Part shown: positions 25,634 through 35,457 of the stretch, piece after piece
Numbering within the stretch: position 1 is the stretch's first letter
Layout of the letters: each line of letters opens with the position of its first letter
Assembly: GCA_031256955.1 (NCBI GenBank)
Contig: JAIRPP010000008.1
Span: 225,472 to 289,471, forward strand
DNA: 64,000 bases
Direction: 5' to 3'
From: Candidatus Methanoplasma sp.
Lineage (GTDB): Archaea > Thermoplasmatota > Thermoplasmata > Methanomassiliicoccales > Methanomethylophilaceae
Position numbers and translations under genes: made by a program
The notes under the pieces: model-generated
Seen by the model: the letters and a program-made list of their open reading frames with translations, nothing else
Told to the model about the DNA's origin: nothing
Database searches by the model: none

Positions 25634-26060
25634 TCACCATCTCTTTATGGCGACCGCCGAGAGAATCATCACGAACCCGGTCAGAGGAAGCCCCAGCAGG
25701 ATGAACAGCATCGTTTGCCTCAAGCCGTCCATCGCCCCTGCGTCTATCACGTATGCGGTCTTGCCCATGACCGTGACGACCTCCCCGCTCTCCAGGCTGT
25801 TGACCGATCCGAGTATGGCGAGCCCTACGACTATGCCCGCGACGATGTACACGAGGCCGAACAATACGAAGGCCGAGCTCCCCCTCACCCCGCGGGGCTC
25901 ATACCAGCCAGGCGGGCCGTATGGAGGCGCATACTGTGGGGGGGGGGGGGACGAACCTGGGGGCGGGCGCAGGGGCCGGCGCGTTGGCCTTCAGGCCGCA
26001 CGACCAGCACTTCCCGTTGCCGTCAAGCCCCATGCCGCAGCTGCGACAGAATTTGTCCAC
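25634..26060 (-). CDS. Zinc-ribbon membrane protein, reading frame interrupted at a 13-G tract
   Basis: The N-terminal part starts at a GTG (26060) with GGAGGG about 6 bp upstream and encodes a zinc ribbon (CRSCGMGLDGNGKCWSCG, about residues 5-22) and an Ala/Pro linker. The C-terminal part (25634-25888 and upstream) encodes YAPPYGPPGWYEPRG followed by two transmembrane helices. The two parts are in different frames; 12 or 15 C on the coding strand instead of 13 (25938-25950) would join them into one protein of about 141 residues. Either a phase-variable tract, a sequencing error or a decayed gene. Small zinc-ribbon plus two-helix proteins are common in archaea; function unknown. Confidence 0.7.
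25938..25950 (+). repeat. Homopolymer of 13 G
   Basis: Longest single-base run I noticed in the window, inside the coding region of the zinc-ribbon membrane protein. Slippage by one base would restore the frame. Confidence 0.95.
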
Positions 26061-26466
26061 GTCACTCCCTCCGCTCCGGGCTCCCGCCCGCTACGCCATC
26101 GATTATTAGAACTGCGCTCATATCCCCGTCCTCCCTCTAGACGCCCGCCGTCTGCCGGCGGCCGCCTCCTTCGATCCTCCCCCTCGGATTTCAGGCGCCT
26201 CGATCGCGGCCACGGATGATGCGGCCGCGCTTTCGCATGCGCTTCGCTATTAAAATCAGTATGGCTCCCAGATGTGCGGTCCCGTCCGCCGCGCCTATCC
26301 GGCCGCGCATGTCGGGAGCCGCAGGCCCATCCCCGGAGATGGGGGCGCGACGCGGAGCCTGGATCCGATCCGCGATCGCGGAAACGAGGTAAAGTGGCGG
26401 GGGCGGGGGGATCCGCGAGATCCCTCTGCGCTCCCCGCGCGTTTCGTCCGCCGAGGCTGCCTACAG
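26061..26466. other. Intergenic region without visible gene
   Basis: About 400 bp between the zinc-ribbon gene start and the stop of the second importer's binding protein. On the minus strand TTTTAATA near 26246-26253 could be a BoxA for the zinc-ribbon gene. Otherwise I see no gene or RNA. Confidence 0.5.
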
Positions 26467-27639
26467 TTACAGGTACCTGATCGCCGCCAGCTCCCTGTCC
26501 GCGTCCGCCGCCTCCCCGCAGGCCCCGCTCACGGGATCGCCGACGGGGGTCGCGCCCCCGTCGTACCATCCGTATCTCTTGTTCGTCTCCGATCCGAACG
26601 GGTTCAGCGGCTGCGGCGCGCTCGGCTCCGCCCACAGGTCGCTGAACTCGGTGGTGTACAGGTCGGACGCCTTGAACTCCCCCGGCTGCAGGAGGCCGAA
26701 CTTGACCATCGCGTCTATCCACGGCTGGAGGTCCGAATCCGCTATGGCTCCGCTGTAGCTGAACCAGTGCGGGACCGCGCTGCTCAGCCCTATAGTGTCC
26801 GCCGTGAGCCTTCCCGCCTCGTCGTTGTGATCGTTGGACCACCTCTCGGAGTCCTTGTACGCCTTGATGAACTGCCTCACGGATTCGGGGTTCTCCCTGA
26901 TGAACTTCTCCGTGAACACCAGGAGGGACGCGCCCGCGTACTTCCCGAGGGTGTCCATGCTGGTTGCGATCACCTTCACGTCGCCGTGCTCCTCCGCCGC
27001 CGCATAGAACGGCGGGTGCAGGACGGCCACGTCTATGCTCCCGTTCTGCAGCGCCGCCTCCTGGTACGGGTCGGACAGGACCACTATCTCGAACCGGCTC
27101 GAGTCGTACCCGTTCTTGTCCAGCCACACCAGGGTCTCAAGGTCGGCGCACACGCCCTCCGCCAGCACGGCCACCTTCGGCTTGTGCCCCAGCGCCAGCA
27201 GGTCGTCTATGGTGTTGATGACCTTGCCGTCCTTGCGGGTCGCGTCCACCAGCCAGTGCATGTGCTGCTTGTCCAGGGCCTCGTCGTCGGGCTCGTACCC
27301 GCTCATGACGACCCCCTTGACCTTCGCCCCCGCCTTGAGCAGGTTGATTATGGTTATGGGGTGCCCGTCGTAGATGTCGTCCTGCCCGCTGATCAGCGCC
27401 GCGGGCTGGAGGCCGTAGTCCAGGGCACCCTGGTCCCTGAAATCGATGCCGTACGCTTCGAAGTACCCTATGTCCGTCCCCACGTAGAAGGGGGTCCCGG
27501 TGCAGTCCTTGTTTATGTTGGCCTTGATCACGTAGCCCGACGACCCCCCGTCGCCGCGCAGCGAGACCGCCGCTATCGACGCTATCGCCAGGACGGCGAC
27601 GAGCGCCAGGGCTATCGCTATTGTCTTCTTCTCTGCCAT
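26467..27639 (-). CDS. Membrane-anchored substrate-binding protein, NMT1/taurine type
   Basis: Extracytoplasmic binding protein of 390 residues for the importer encoded upstream. N-terminal anchor helix at about residues 6-28. Then the usual order for this family: first lobe with GTPFYVGTDIGYF and ISGQDDIYDGHP, hinge region with KPKVAVLAEGVCADLETL, second lobe with LQNGSIDVAVLHPPF. This ordinary order contrasts with the binding protein at 1.1-2.4 kb. Start at ATG 27639 with GGAG upstream. Ligand unknown; aliphatic sulfonates, thiamine precursors and nitrate are typical for the family. Confidence 0.88.
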   Translation of the reverse strand: MAEKKTIAIALALVAVLAIASIAAVSLRGDGGSSGYVIKANINKDCTGTPFYVGTDIGYFEAYGIDFRDQGALDYGLQPAALISGQDDIYDGHPITIINLLKAGAKVKGVVMSGYEPDDEALDKQHMHWLVDATRKDGKVINTIDDLLALGHKPKVAVLAEGVCADLETLVWLDKNGYDSSRFEIVVLSDPYQEAALQNGSIDVAVLHPPFYAAAEEHGDVKVIATSMDTLGKYAGASLLVFTEKFIRENPESVRQFIKAYKDSERWSNDHNDEAGRLTADTIGLSSAVPHWFSYSGAIADSDLQPWIDAMVKFGLLQPGEFKASDLYTTEFSDLWAEPSAPQPLNPFGSETNKRYGWYDGGATPVGDPVSGACGEAADADRELAAIRYL

Positions 27640-27689
27640 GTCTATTCTCCTTCGCTTTCCTTTCTCAACCGGCCGATCCGCCCCCTCGG

Positions 27690-28517
27690 TCAGATCGATA
27701 TCTCCTCCTTCCTCCCGGAGACCTTCCTCTCCAGGAGCAGGATGGCCAGGTTGACGGCCATCCCCAGCAGCGCGACGGTCACGATCCCCACCCACATCCT
27801 GGGCATCTGGAAGGTGGCCTGCGCCTGAAGTATCATGTATCCCAGCCCGGAGCTGGCCCCTATCATCTCCGCCCCTATCAGCATGAAGAACGCGAACACC
27901 GCGCTCATCCTTATCCCGGTGAACACCGACGGGAGGGCCCCGCGCAGCATCACCTTGTAGAACATCTGGAACCTGCCCATGCCCAGCGACCTGGACATCT
28001 TGACCAGCACGGGGTCCGCGTTCCTTATGCCCGTGACCGTGTTGAACAGGACCGGCCACTGGCAGACCCAGAATATTATGCTGACCTTCGATATCTCCCC
28101 TATCCCCAGCAGGGTTATGAACACCGGGAAGAGGGTGAACGGGTTGGCTTGGCTCACCAGCTGGAGCAGCGGGTTCACCGCCGTCTCCAGCGCCTTGAAC
28201 CATCCGCCCAGCAGGAACCCCAGGGGCAGGGCGACGCACACGGCGAGGCCGAACCCCGCCGCCACCCTCCTCATGCTGACGGCGACGTTGTTGAGCAGCA
28301 CGCCGTTGAGGGACAGCTCGACGAACTTGTCGAAGATGACGCTGGGAACCGGTATTATCACGGGGTCTATCAGCCCCAGGGCGGGCGCGAACTCCCACAG
28401 CGTCAGGAACGCGATTATCGCCCCGAACATGTGCGCGAACCTCAGCCCGAGCCTGACCGGGATCCCGAGCGCGCCCATGCCCGAGATCTTCGATTCTATC
28501 CTCGCGGAAAGCTCCAT
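27690..28517 (-). CDS. ABC importer permease, SsuC/TauC family
   Basis: 275-residue membrane subunit with about six helices; coupling loop around RSLGMGRFQMFYKVMLRGALP (near residue 175). The ATG at 28517 lies just after the ATPase stop; a GTG at 28526 overlapping that stop is an alternative. Transcription order here is ATPase, permease, binding protein, the reverse of the first importer. Confidence 0.92.
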   Translation of the reverse strand: MELSARIESKISGMGALGIPVRLGLRFAHMFGAIIAFLTLWEFAPALGLIDPVIIPVPSVIFDKFVELSLNGVLLNNVAVSMRRVAAGFGLAVCVALPLGFLLGGWFKALETAVNPLLQLVSQANPFTLFPVFITLLGIGEISKVSIIFWVCQWPVLFNTVTGIRNADPVLVKMSRSLGMGRFQMFYKVMLRGALPSVFTGIRMSAVFAFFMLIGAEMIGASSGLGYMILQAQATFQMPRMWVGIVTVALLGMAVNLAILLLERKVSGRKEEISI

Positions 28518-28518
28518 G

Positions 28519-29406
28519 TCAACCACTCGCCGCTATCTGCGCCGCGTCTTCCCTCATCAGCTCCCACAGGCGGTGCCTGACGCGGGCGTAGGGCTCCGAC
28601 GCCTTCACGTCCCCGCGCATGCGGTCCCCCCTGGATATGGGGACGGGCACGATCTCCTTTATCCTCCCGGGGCGGGGAGACATGACTGACACGCGGTCCG
28701 CCAGGAACACGGCCTCGTCTATGCTGTGCGTTATGAACAGCACCGTCTTCCCGGCCTCGCGGGCGATGCGGAGCAGGTCGCGCTGCAGGACCTCCCTGGT
28801 CAGCGCGTCCACCGCCGCGAACGGCTCGTCCATGAGGAGCACGTCCGACCCTATCGCCAGGGCGCGGGCTATGGCCACCCTCTGCTTCATGCCCCCGGAT
28901 AGCTCGAAGGGGTGGTGTCCCAGGAACTCCCCCAGCCCGACCAGCTCCAGATATTTCGTCGCCGTCTCCCTGCGCCTGCGGCGGTCCCTCTCCAGGCCCT
29001 CCAGGGCGAACTCGACGTTGCCCAGGGCGGTCTTCCAGGGCAGGAGGGCGTACTGCTGGAACACCATCGCCCTGTCGGTTCCGGGGCCCGCCACGGGCTT
29101 GCCGTCTATCAGTATCTCCCCGGCGGTGGCCTTCGCCAGGCCCGCCACCAGGTCCAGGAACGTGGACTTGCCGCATCCGCTGGGCCCGAGGATCACGTGG
29201 AACTCGCCGCGGGGTATGGACAGGGTGAGGCCGTCCAGCGCCTCCGTCTGCGTGACCCCCTTCCCCCTCTTCCCGCGGACGGAGAACGTCTTCCCGACCC
29301 CGACCGCCCTGATCTTGTAGTCTCCGCCCGCCTCGCAATCCTGGCTGAAGGCGAACGCCTGCGGCGACGCGCCCCCCGCGCCGTCGCCGCCGTATTCAAT
29401 GCTCAT
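28519..29406 (-). CDS. ABC importer ATP-binding protein, SsuB/TauB family
   Basis: 295-residue ATPase. Walker A GPSGCGKST near residue 74, Q loop VFQQYALLPW, signature LSGGMKQRVAIARAL, Walker B LLMDEPFAAVD, H loop FITHSIDEAVFLADRV. First gene of the second importer; an AT-rich 240-bp region upstream carries its promoter. Confidence 0.94.
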   Translation of the reverse strand: MSIEYGGDGAGGASPQAFAFSQDCEAGGDYKIRAVGVGKTFSVRGKRGKGVTQTEALDGLTLSIPRGEFHVILGPSGCGKSTFLDLVAGLAKATAGEILIDGKPVAGPGTDRAMVFQQYALLPWKTALGNVEFALEGLERDRRRRRETATKYLELVGLGEFLGHHPFELSGGMKQRVAIARALAIGSDVLLMDEPFAAVDALTREVLQRDLLRIAREAGKTVLFITHSIDEAVFLADRVSVMSPRPGRIKEIVPVPISRGDRMRGDVKASEPYARVRHRLWELMREDAAQIAASG

Positions 29407-29644
29407 ACCGATTCCTCGCTGTTCTTCTGCATAGGCGGATTAACATCCCCCTCCGGGTATTTGTGAACGATTGACAAATTTATTCTTATAATAATTTTAA
29501 TTACAATTAATGGCAATTAAAGAGTATTTTTAATAAAATAAGAATAATATTTTTGAAATAGAAACAAAAATATTCTTTATAGTCTAGTTGTGAAAAGGAT
29601 CGGCGGGGCGAGGCGCGCGCTCGCCGTGCCGATCCGGGATGAAA
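29407..29644. other. AT-rich spacer upstream of the second ABC importer
   Basis: About 240 bp, of which 29465-29585 is strongly AT-rich with several T-runs. It should hold the minus-strand promoter of the importer and the 3' end of the cobN-like transcript. No gene visible. Confidence 0.5.
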
Positions 29645-32600
29645 TCACCGTCCGTTCTTCCCCGAGCAGACCTCCTCCAGCACCGCCTCCGTCTCCAGGT
29701 ACAGGTCCCTGAGCCTCGCCTCCATGTCCCCGGAGGCCTCCCACATCCCCCTCGATATGGCCTCCAGCAGGTCCTCCAGCACCCCCCTCAGGGCCAGCGG
29801 GTTGCTCTCCTCGATCCACTTGCGGTTCTCCTCGTTAAACAGGAAGTGGTTCGCCATGGACTCGTACATCCAGTCCGCGATCACGTCCGAGGTCGCGTCC
29901 CATCCCAGCGCGTGGTTGACGTTGTCCGCTATCAGGTTCGCGCCGACGAAGCCGTGGTCCTTCAGCCCCTCTATCCACTTGGGGTTCAGGATCCTCGACC
30001 TCATTATGCGCGCCATCTCCCCGTCCAGGTCCCTCGCCTTGAGGCGGTCCGGGTCCGACGCGTCCCCTATGACGTTCATGGGCTTCTTCTTCCCGTCGCA
30101 CCTGGCCACCGCGTTCATCCCCCCGAAGTACGCGTAGCCGTCGTCCATGTCGATCAGGTCGATCTCCCTGTCCGGCTGGTTCTTCACCGCCACGTCCAGC
30201 CTGCCCAGTCTGCGCCTGAACAGCTCGGGCTTCGCCTCCCCCCTCCATCTCCTGCCGTACGCGCTGCACCCGCACGTGACGTATATCTGCGCCAGATCCC
30301 CTATGTCCTTCCACTTCTTCGATTCTATGAGCACGTCGACTCCCGCCCCGTGCGTCCCCGGGGGCTCCCCGAACACCCTGATCATGGCCCCCGCCTCGGC
30401 GTCGGCGGGGGACATGCCCCCCTTTATCATCTCCGCCACGTCCTCCCTGAGGTGCTTCCTGATGAAGTTGCCCTCCTCCCCCTCGTCCAGCCCCGCCACC
30501 ATCCCCACCGCCTCGTCTATCATCTGGAACAGGTTGGGGAACGTGTCCCTGAACAGGCTGCTTATCCTGACCGTCACGTCTATCCTGGGCCTGCCCAGCT
30601 CCTCCAGGGGCATGACCTCCAGGCCCGCTATCTTCCCCCCGGAGGACGCCCACACCGGGCGCACGCCCATCAGGTACAGGATGTACGCCACGTCGTCCCC
30701 TCCCGTCTTCATTGTGTCCACCGACCATATGACGATCCCTACGCTCTCGGGGTAGGACCCCTCCTGCGCCACGTACCTCTCTATCATGATGTCGGCCATC
30801 TTGACTCCCCCCTTCCAGCTGGTGGGGCTGGGCACCGTCTCCGGGTCCAGGGAGTAGTAGTTCCTGCCCGTGGGCAGGAGGTGCGCGTTCCCGCGCGTGG
30901 GCGCCCCCGACGGGCCCGGGGGGACGTATCCCCCCTCATGCCCGCGATCAGGTTGGACGTCTCCTGCGTCATCCCCCGTATGCCCGGGTGGACCGACCCG
31001 CATATGAACTCCGTCGCGAGGCTTATCCCGCCGCCCCCGCCGGGGCAGATCTCGCCCGCTATGCGCATGCGTTCCCCCGGATCGTACCCCCTCTCCTGCA
31101 TGGCGCGGATCAGCTCCCACGCCTTCCCGTCTATCCTATCGATTATGGCTCCGTTGACCTCCCCCGTCGCCCCGTCCGTCTGCGACGGCGCGTCCAGCAG
31201 CGCGTCCAGATCGAACCCCATGCTCTCCGCCACGGCCCCCCTGAGCGACGGCACCCCCCCGTTCCTCAGCCTGGTCAGGCAGTACACCATCTCCTCCATG
31301 TGCCTGCCCTCGGGGACCCTCCCGAGCACGTGGAGGCCGTCGGTTATGAGGGCGTCCTTGAGGTCCGAGACGTAGTCGTACACGGTCTCGATCCTCTCCG
31401 TCACATCCTCCGCGGGCGCGCCCTCCTCCAGCCCGACCTCCTTCCACATGCCCAGCGCCCCTATGCGCTCGCGCACGTCCGCGGCTATGCCGGGCAGCTT
31501 GTCCCTCTGGAAGGTGCTCCTGCAGAACAGGTAGTCGTGTATGGACGCCTCCAGCCCCGCCAGGTCGTCGTAGACCCCCGCCCGCGTCATGGACGGCATC
31601 ATGTGGTCCACGAGGACCGAGTTCTTGCGCCTCTTGGCCACTATGCCCTCCGACGGGTCGTCTATCACGTAGACGTACAGGTTTGGGATGTGCCCCATCA
31701 CCACGTCGGGGGAGCACTCCTCCGACAGGGCGTTGCCCTTGCCCGGGAGCCACTCCGCCGACCCGTGGGTGCCCACGTGCACGTGTATGTCGGATCCGAA
31801 CTCCTCCGCCATCCACCTGTAGTACGCCAGGTACTGGTGGGGCATCGCGACGTGGGGGTCGTGTATCATCTCCTCCGCCTTCTCGTGCTTCCCGCGGACC
31901 GGCTCCATGCCCAGATAGACGTTGCCGTTCCTGACCCCCGGTATTATGAGGGCCCCCTTGTGGCTCATCACCTGCCCCGGGGGGTCCCCCCAGCAGCGGC
32001 ACATGGACTCCCGGGTGGCGGCGGGGACGGATCCCAGCCAGCCCCGGTACCTGTCCATGCCCACCATGTCCTCGGCCTGCTCCTCTATGTCGCGGTCATC
32101 CTTCCACTCGAGGTCGTTGGTCAGCGAGGCGGCCATCTCGTCTATGATCTCCTGCCCGCTGGAGGGGACGCGGTCGATCGCGTACCCCGCGGCGGACATC
32201 GCCTCGAGGATGTTCCTTATGCTCTCGAAGGAGTCCAGCCCCCCTGCCGTCCCCAGGCCCGCCCCGCTCCCGTTGACCAGTATGGACACCTTCCTCTCGC
32301 TCGCGGGGACCATGCCGACGCGCGCCCACATGACCGCCATGCCCGCTATGCGGCGGATCCTGTCCATGCGCCAGGAGTGATGCCGGCTCCCGTCCGCGTC
32401 CCTCTCGCAGAACACGAACGGCACCGTCGTGATCAGCCCGTCCAGCTCGGGGAGCGCGACGCATATCGCCAGCTCCCCTCCCTCCATCCCTATGCCGTCC
32501 GCCTCCCACTCGCTCTGCGGCCTGAACAGGGGGATGGCCTGCAGCGAGGGGGCGTCCAGGCCCATGTAGAAGTTGAAGCCCCCCCTGGGCCCCGAGCCGT

Positions 32601-33429
32601 CGGTCGGGTTCGCCAGGGCGATCTGCGAGAATCCCGCCGGGGATATCAGGGACCCCACGATGCTCTTCCCGTCCCTCTTGAAGTACGTCTCCACCGCCCT
32701 GGCCGCGCCTATGGACCCAGTGACCTCGCTGGGGGTCGCCATGTGGAACACGGGTATGACGTTGGCGCCCATGCCCTCGACCTCCCTTATCAGGAGATCG
32801 TAGGGCTCCAGCGCCCCGTCGAGCCATGCGCCGTGGGAGAACAGCAGGCCGACGGTGGGCTTGCCCGGGTCCAGGGAGGGATAGTATTCCTCCGGGGCCA
32901 CGTCGCGCGGGAAGTCGGGGTGGTATATGCCCTGGGCGCGGCTCCTGACGGGCTCGGGGGCGCTCATATCCGCCCCGCCTATGTTCCTGAAGATCCACGC
33001 CAGCATCCCCCTGCGGTTCTCCGACCCGCCCAGCTGGACGTACCTCCTGAGCGCCATGAAGTCGGCGTCGGTCCCTTTGAACAGGGGGCGGTTCTCCATC
33101 ACCGACTCCTCTATCTGGCATAGGAGGAACGCGTTGACACCCTCCCCGGACAGGACGGACCTCAGCGCGTCGAACCTCCTGTACCCCGACACGTCCCCGT
33201 GCATTATCATCAGCATTATGTCGCAGCCCCTGGCGGACCTCTGGAGCTCCCTGAACTCCGCCGCGTCCCTGACCGTTTCCTCGGAATCGAAGGCCTCGAA
33301 CCCTACCGACAGCCCCTCCGCCTCCGCGCACATGCGCCCGAGCTCCGCGGAATGGTCCGTGCCGCCGACGTTCAGATACGTTATCTCTATGCCCTTCTCC
33401 GAATCGATCCCGTTGCAGTATCTCCTCAT
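29645..33429 (-). CDS. cobN: CobN-like cobaltochelatase large subunit, interrupted by a single-base frameshift
   Basis: Large chelatase subunit of the CobN/BchH family, about 1260 residues in total, which inserts a metal (usually cobalt) into a corrin or porphyrin ring using ATPase partners. The family signature HVGTHGSAEWLPGKGNALS is at about residues 550-570. The frame opens at 33429 and is lost at a run of six C (30930-30935); seven would restore continuous family sequence (NLIAGMRG joined to GYVPPGPSG). The rest to 29645 is normal, including VTCGCSAYG and the LNPKWIEGLKDHG region. No chlI/chlD-type partner is in the window. The promoter carries a TTGGA-N7-TCCAA palindrome shared with the btuF-like gene. 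Confidence 0.85.
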
Positions 33430-33457
33430 GCGTCCGGCCCCGGCTCACGGATAACAT

Positions 33458-33476
33458 ATTGGAATATATATCCAAT
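33458..33476 (-). promoter_or_regulatory. TTGGA-N7-TCCAA operator overlapping the cobN-like BoxA
   Basis: ATTGGA and TCCAAT flank ATATATA, which is itself a good minus-strand BoxA about 35 bp before the ATG. A repressor bound here would block TBP. The same half-sites and spacing recur at 35603-35619. Confidence 0.6.
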
Positions 33477-33521
33477 TGAGGCGGGGGGGTGCGCGGGGGC
33501 GGGGGAGAGGCGGCTGAATGA

Positions 33522-33568
33522 AATTTAGGAATACCAAAATTTAAATAATCTTTAGGCTATCCTAAATT
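33522..33568 (+). promoter_or_regulatory. Flavodoxin promoter with DtxR/IdeR-like palindromes
   Basis: AATTTAGGA (33522-33530) is inverted as TCCTAAATT (33560-33568), and a tight palindrome TTTAGG-CTAT-CCTAAA spans 33551-33566. The latter resembles the TTAGG...CCTAA iron boxes of DtxR-family repressors. BoxA TTTAAATA lies between at about 33540-33547. Control by iron or another metal is inference. Confidence 0.5.
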
Positions 33569-33592
33569 CAGAAACCGAAAGAGGGCGAACAG

Positions 33593-34018
33593 ATGGAGAA
33601 GATCGCGATAGTGTATTGGAGCGGCACCGGGAACACGGAGAGGATGTCGGAGCTGGTCAGGGAGGGCATATCGTCCGCCGGGGCGGAGGCGGTCGTGTAC
33701 TCCGCCGACAGCTTCGGCAGCGGGGAGATGTCCTCCTACTCGAAGATAGCGTTCGGATGCCCGTCCATGGGCGACGAGGTGCTCGAGGAGGACGTCTTCG
33801 AGCCCATGTTCTCGTCCGTCGAATCGGGGCTGGCCGGCAAGAAGATAGCGCTCTTCGGGTCCTACGGCTGGGGCGACGGCGAGTGGATGAGGTCCTGGCT
33901 GGAGAGGTGCAAGGGAGCGGGCGCGAGCGTCGTGTCCAGCGCCATAGCGAACGAATACCCCGACGGGGGGGAAGAGTCCGAGTGCAGGAGCCTTGGGGCC
34001 GCGCTCGCTAAGGCATAA
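33593..34018 (+). CDS. Flavodoxin
   Basis: FMN-binding electron carrier, 141 residues. FMN phosphate loop WSGTGNTERM at residues 8-17, aromatic FMN-binding loops around FGCPSMGDE and FGSYGWGDGEWM. Flavodoxins replace ferredoxin under iron limitation and are also reductants for corrinoid reactivation. Located between the cobN-like gene and DUF3793, under a metal-responsive-looking promoter. Confidence 0.95.
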   Translation: MEKIAIVYWSGTGNTERMSELVREGISSAGAEAVVYSADSFGSGEMSSYSKIAFGCPSMGDEVLEEDVFEPMFSSVESGLAGKKIALFGSYGWGDGEWMRSWLERCKGAGASVVSSAIANEYPDGGEESECRSLGAALAKA

Positions 34019-34028
34019 AGGTCATCGC

Positions 34029-34571
34029 ATGATGGAACGGAAGATCATAGAGCACTGCGCACCCACTCTAGCGGGGTTGAAATGCGGCAATATGTTCAAG
34101 GTTACCGATAGGGAGAGGGCGGATATGGAAGTCGCGAGGATGAACGATCACCTTGGGCCGAGAGGGGTCTCGGTCAGAATAATGTTCTCGTGCGCCAGCA
34201 GGGATCTCGTCCTCGTCTATCGGGAGGGCATGCTCGGAGAACGGCTTTCCTCGCCGGGAGTGCCCGAGCTGCTGAAGGAGATAGGGTATGACTGCAGCAG
34301 CGTTCCATCATGCCTGACAACCCTGTCCGAGAGGATGTCCCGCGGGGAGATGCCCCCCGAGGTGGGCATCTTCCTCGGATACCCCCTCGAGGACGTGAGG
34401 GGGTTCATGGAGAACAAGGGGAGGCGGTGCAAGGCGATAGGGTGCTGGAAGGTCTACGGCGACGAGGAGAGCGCCGCGAAGACCTTCTCCAAGTACAGGA
34501 AGTGCCGCGACGTCTTCCTCCGGAAGTACGACGCGGGGTTCCCGCTGACGAAGCTGGCCGTGTCCGCGTAA
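34029..34571 (+). CDS. DUF3793 family protein
   Basis: 180-residue protein of unknown function. Early conserved HCAPTLAGLKCGNMF, central VGIFLGYPLEDVRGF, and a C-terminal WKVYGDEESAAKTFSKYRKC. This family often neighbours flavodoxin genes. Starts 10 bp after the flavodoxin stop, so probably co-transcribed; a role with flavodoxin or iron is plausible but not shown. Several conserved cysteines (for example positions near 8, 17, 144) could bind a metal. Confidence 0.8.
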   Translation: MMERKIIEHCAPTLAGLKCGNMFKVTDRERADMEVARMNDHLGPRGVSVRIMFSCASRDLVLVYREGMLGERLSSPGVPELLKEIGYDCSSVPSCLTTLSERMSRGEMPPEVGIFLGYPLEDVRGFMENKGRRCKAIGCWKVYGDEESAAKTFSKYRKCRDVFLRKYDAGFPLTKLAVSA

Positions 34572-34725
34572 CCATGGATATCAAGAACGGCGCGCGGGGC
34601 GAGATGCCTCCCGCAACGCGCGCCGCGAGCGTTTTTATGGCATGTCCCTCGCCCCGGGAGGATGCGCAACTGATATATCCGCGCGACCCCTAGGCTCGAT
34701 GCGCCCGCTCGGGCGAGGGATCTGC

Positions 34726-35346
34726 ATGAGGGTAGGCATAGTGGCGTGCGACATTCTGAAGGGCGAGATCGAATACGCCACCCGCGGGGACCCCGACATC
34801 GCCCACAGGGAGTACCTGGAGTTCGCCCTCCACGTGGAGCCCGAATTGATGAGGGAGAGGGTCCTGGAGAGGATCGACGCGCTGGAGGGCGCGGTCGACT
34901 CGGTGTTCCTGGGGTACGGGGCGTGCCAGTCCCTGGCGGGGGTGCCGTCCGTCGCGAGGGTGCCCACCGCGATGCTCGCGGAGGACGACTGCATAGGCGC
35001 GCTCCTGGGGGCCGAGAGGTACGAGGCGGAGAAGAAGGCGTGCGCCGGGACCTGGTTCTCCACGCCCGGCTGGGCGGAGGTGGGGGCGGAGGGGCTGATA
35101 AAGGAGCTCCGCCTGGATACGGTGGAGGGGCACGATCCGAGGGACCTGCTGGACAGGCTGTTCGAATCCTACGGCAGGTGCCTGTTCATAGACCCCGGCA
35201 TAGGGATGGAGGAGCGCTACTGCGAGAAGTCGGGGGAGCTGGCCGCGGAGCTGGGGATGAGGCTGGAGCGCTGCTCCTGCGGGCTGGAGCGCATAAGGGA
35301 GGCGCTCGGGCGCGCGAAGGACCTCGCCCGGAAGGCGTCGGGATGA
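34726..35346 (+). CDS. DUF1638 family protein
   Basis: 206-residue cytoplasmic protein. Opens with VGIVACDILKGEIEYAT, has GYGACQSLAGV (a conserved Cys) and an LFIDPGIGMEERYCEK region, all features of DUF1638. Members are common in methanogens and anaerobes; I believe they are often near corrinoid methyltransferase genes, but function is unknown. GAGGGAT lies 6 bp before the chosen ATG; ATATAT near 34672 may be its BoxA. Confidence 0.8.
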   Translation: MRVGIVACDILKGEIEYATRGDPDIAHREYLEFALHVEPELMRERVLERIDALEGAVDSVFLGYGACQSLAGVPSVARVPTAMLAEDDCIGALLGAERYEAEKKACAGTWFSTPGWAEVGAEGLIKELRLDTVEGHDPRDLLDRLFESYGRCLFIDPGIGMEERYCEKSGELAAELGMRLERCSCGLERIREALGRAKDLARKASG

Positions 35347-35421
35347 CGCGGGGGAGGGGCTTTACCCCCCGGCGCGGCTCTCGAGCGCGCTAGAATCGCG
35401 CATATCCCGCGAGGCCCATAG

Positions 35422-35433
35422 AAAATTATTAAA
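35422..35433 (+). promoter_or_regulatory. BoxA of tRNA-Gln
   Basis: AAAATTATTAAA ends 24 bp before the tRNA 5' end. Confidence 0.55.
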
Positions 35434-35457
35434 GGCCCGCCGTAATGGAGGGGTCGC

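Noticed and set aside
33480..33520. G-rich stretch as a G-quadruplex control element
   Set aside because: Runs of G occur throughout this GC-rich window, and the tract is not placed specially relative to either promoter.
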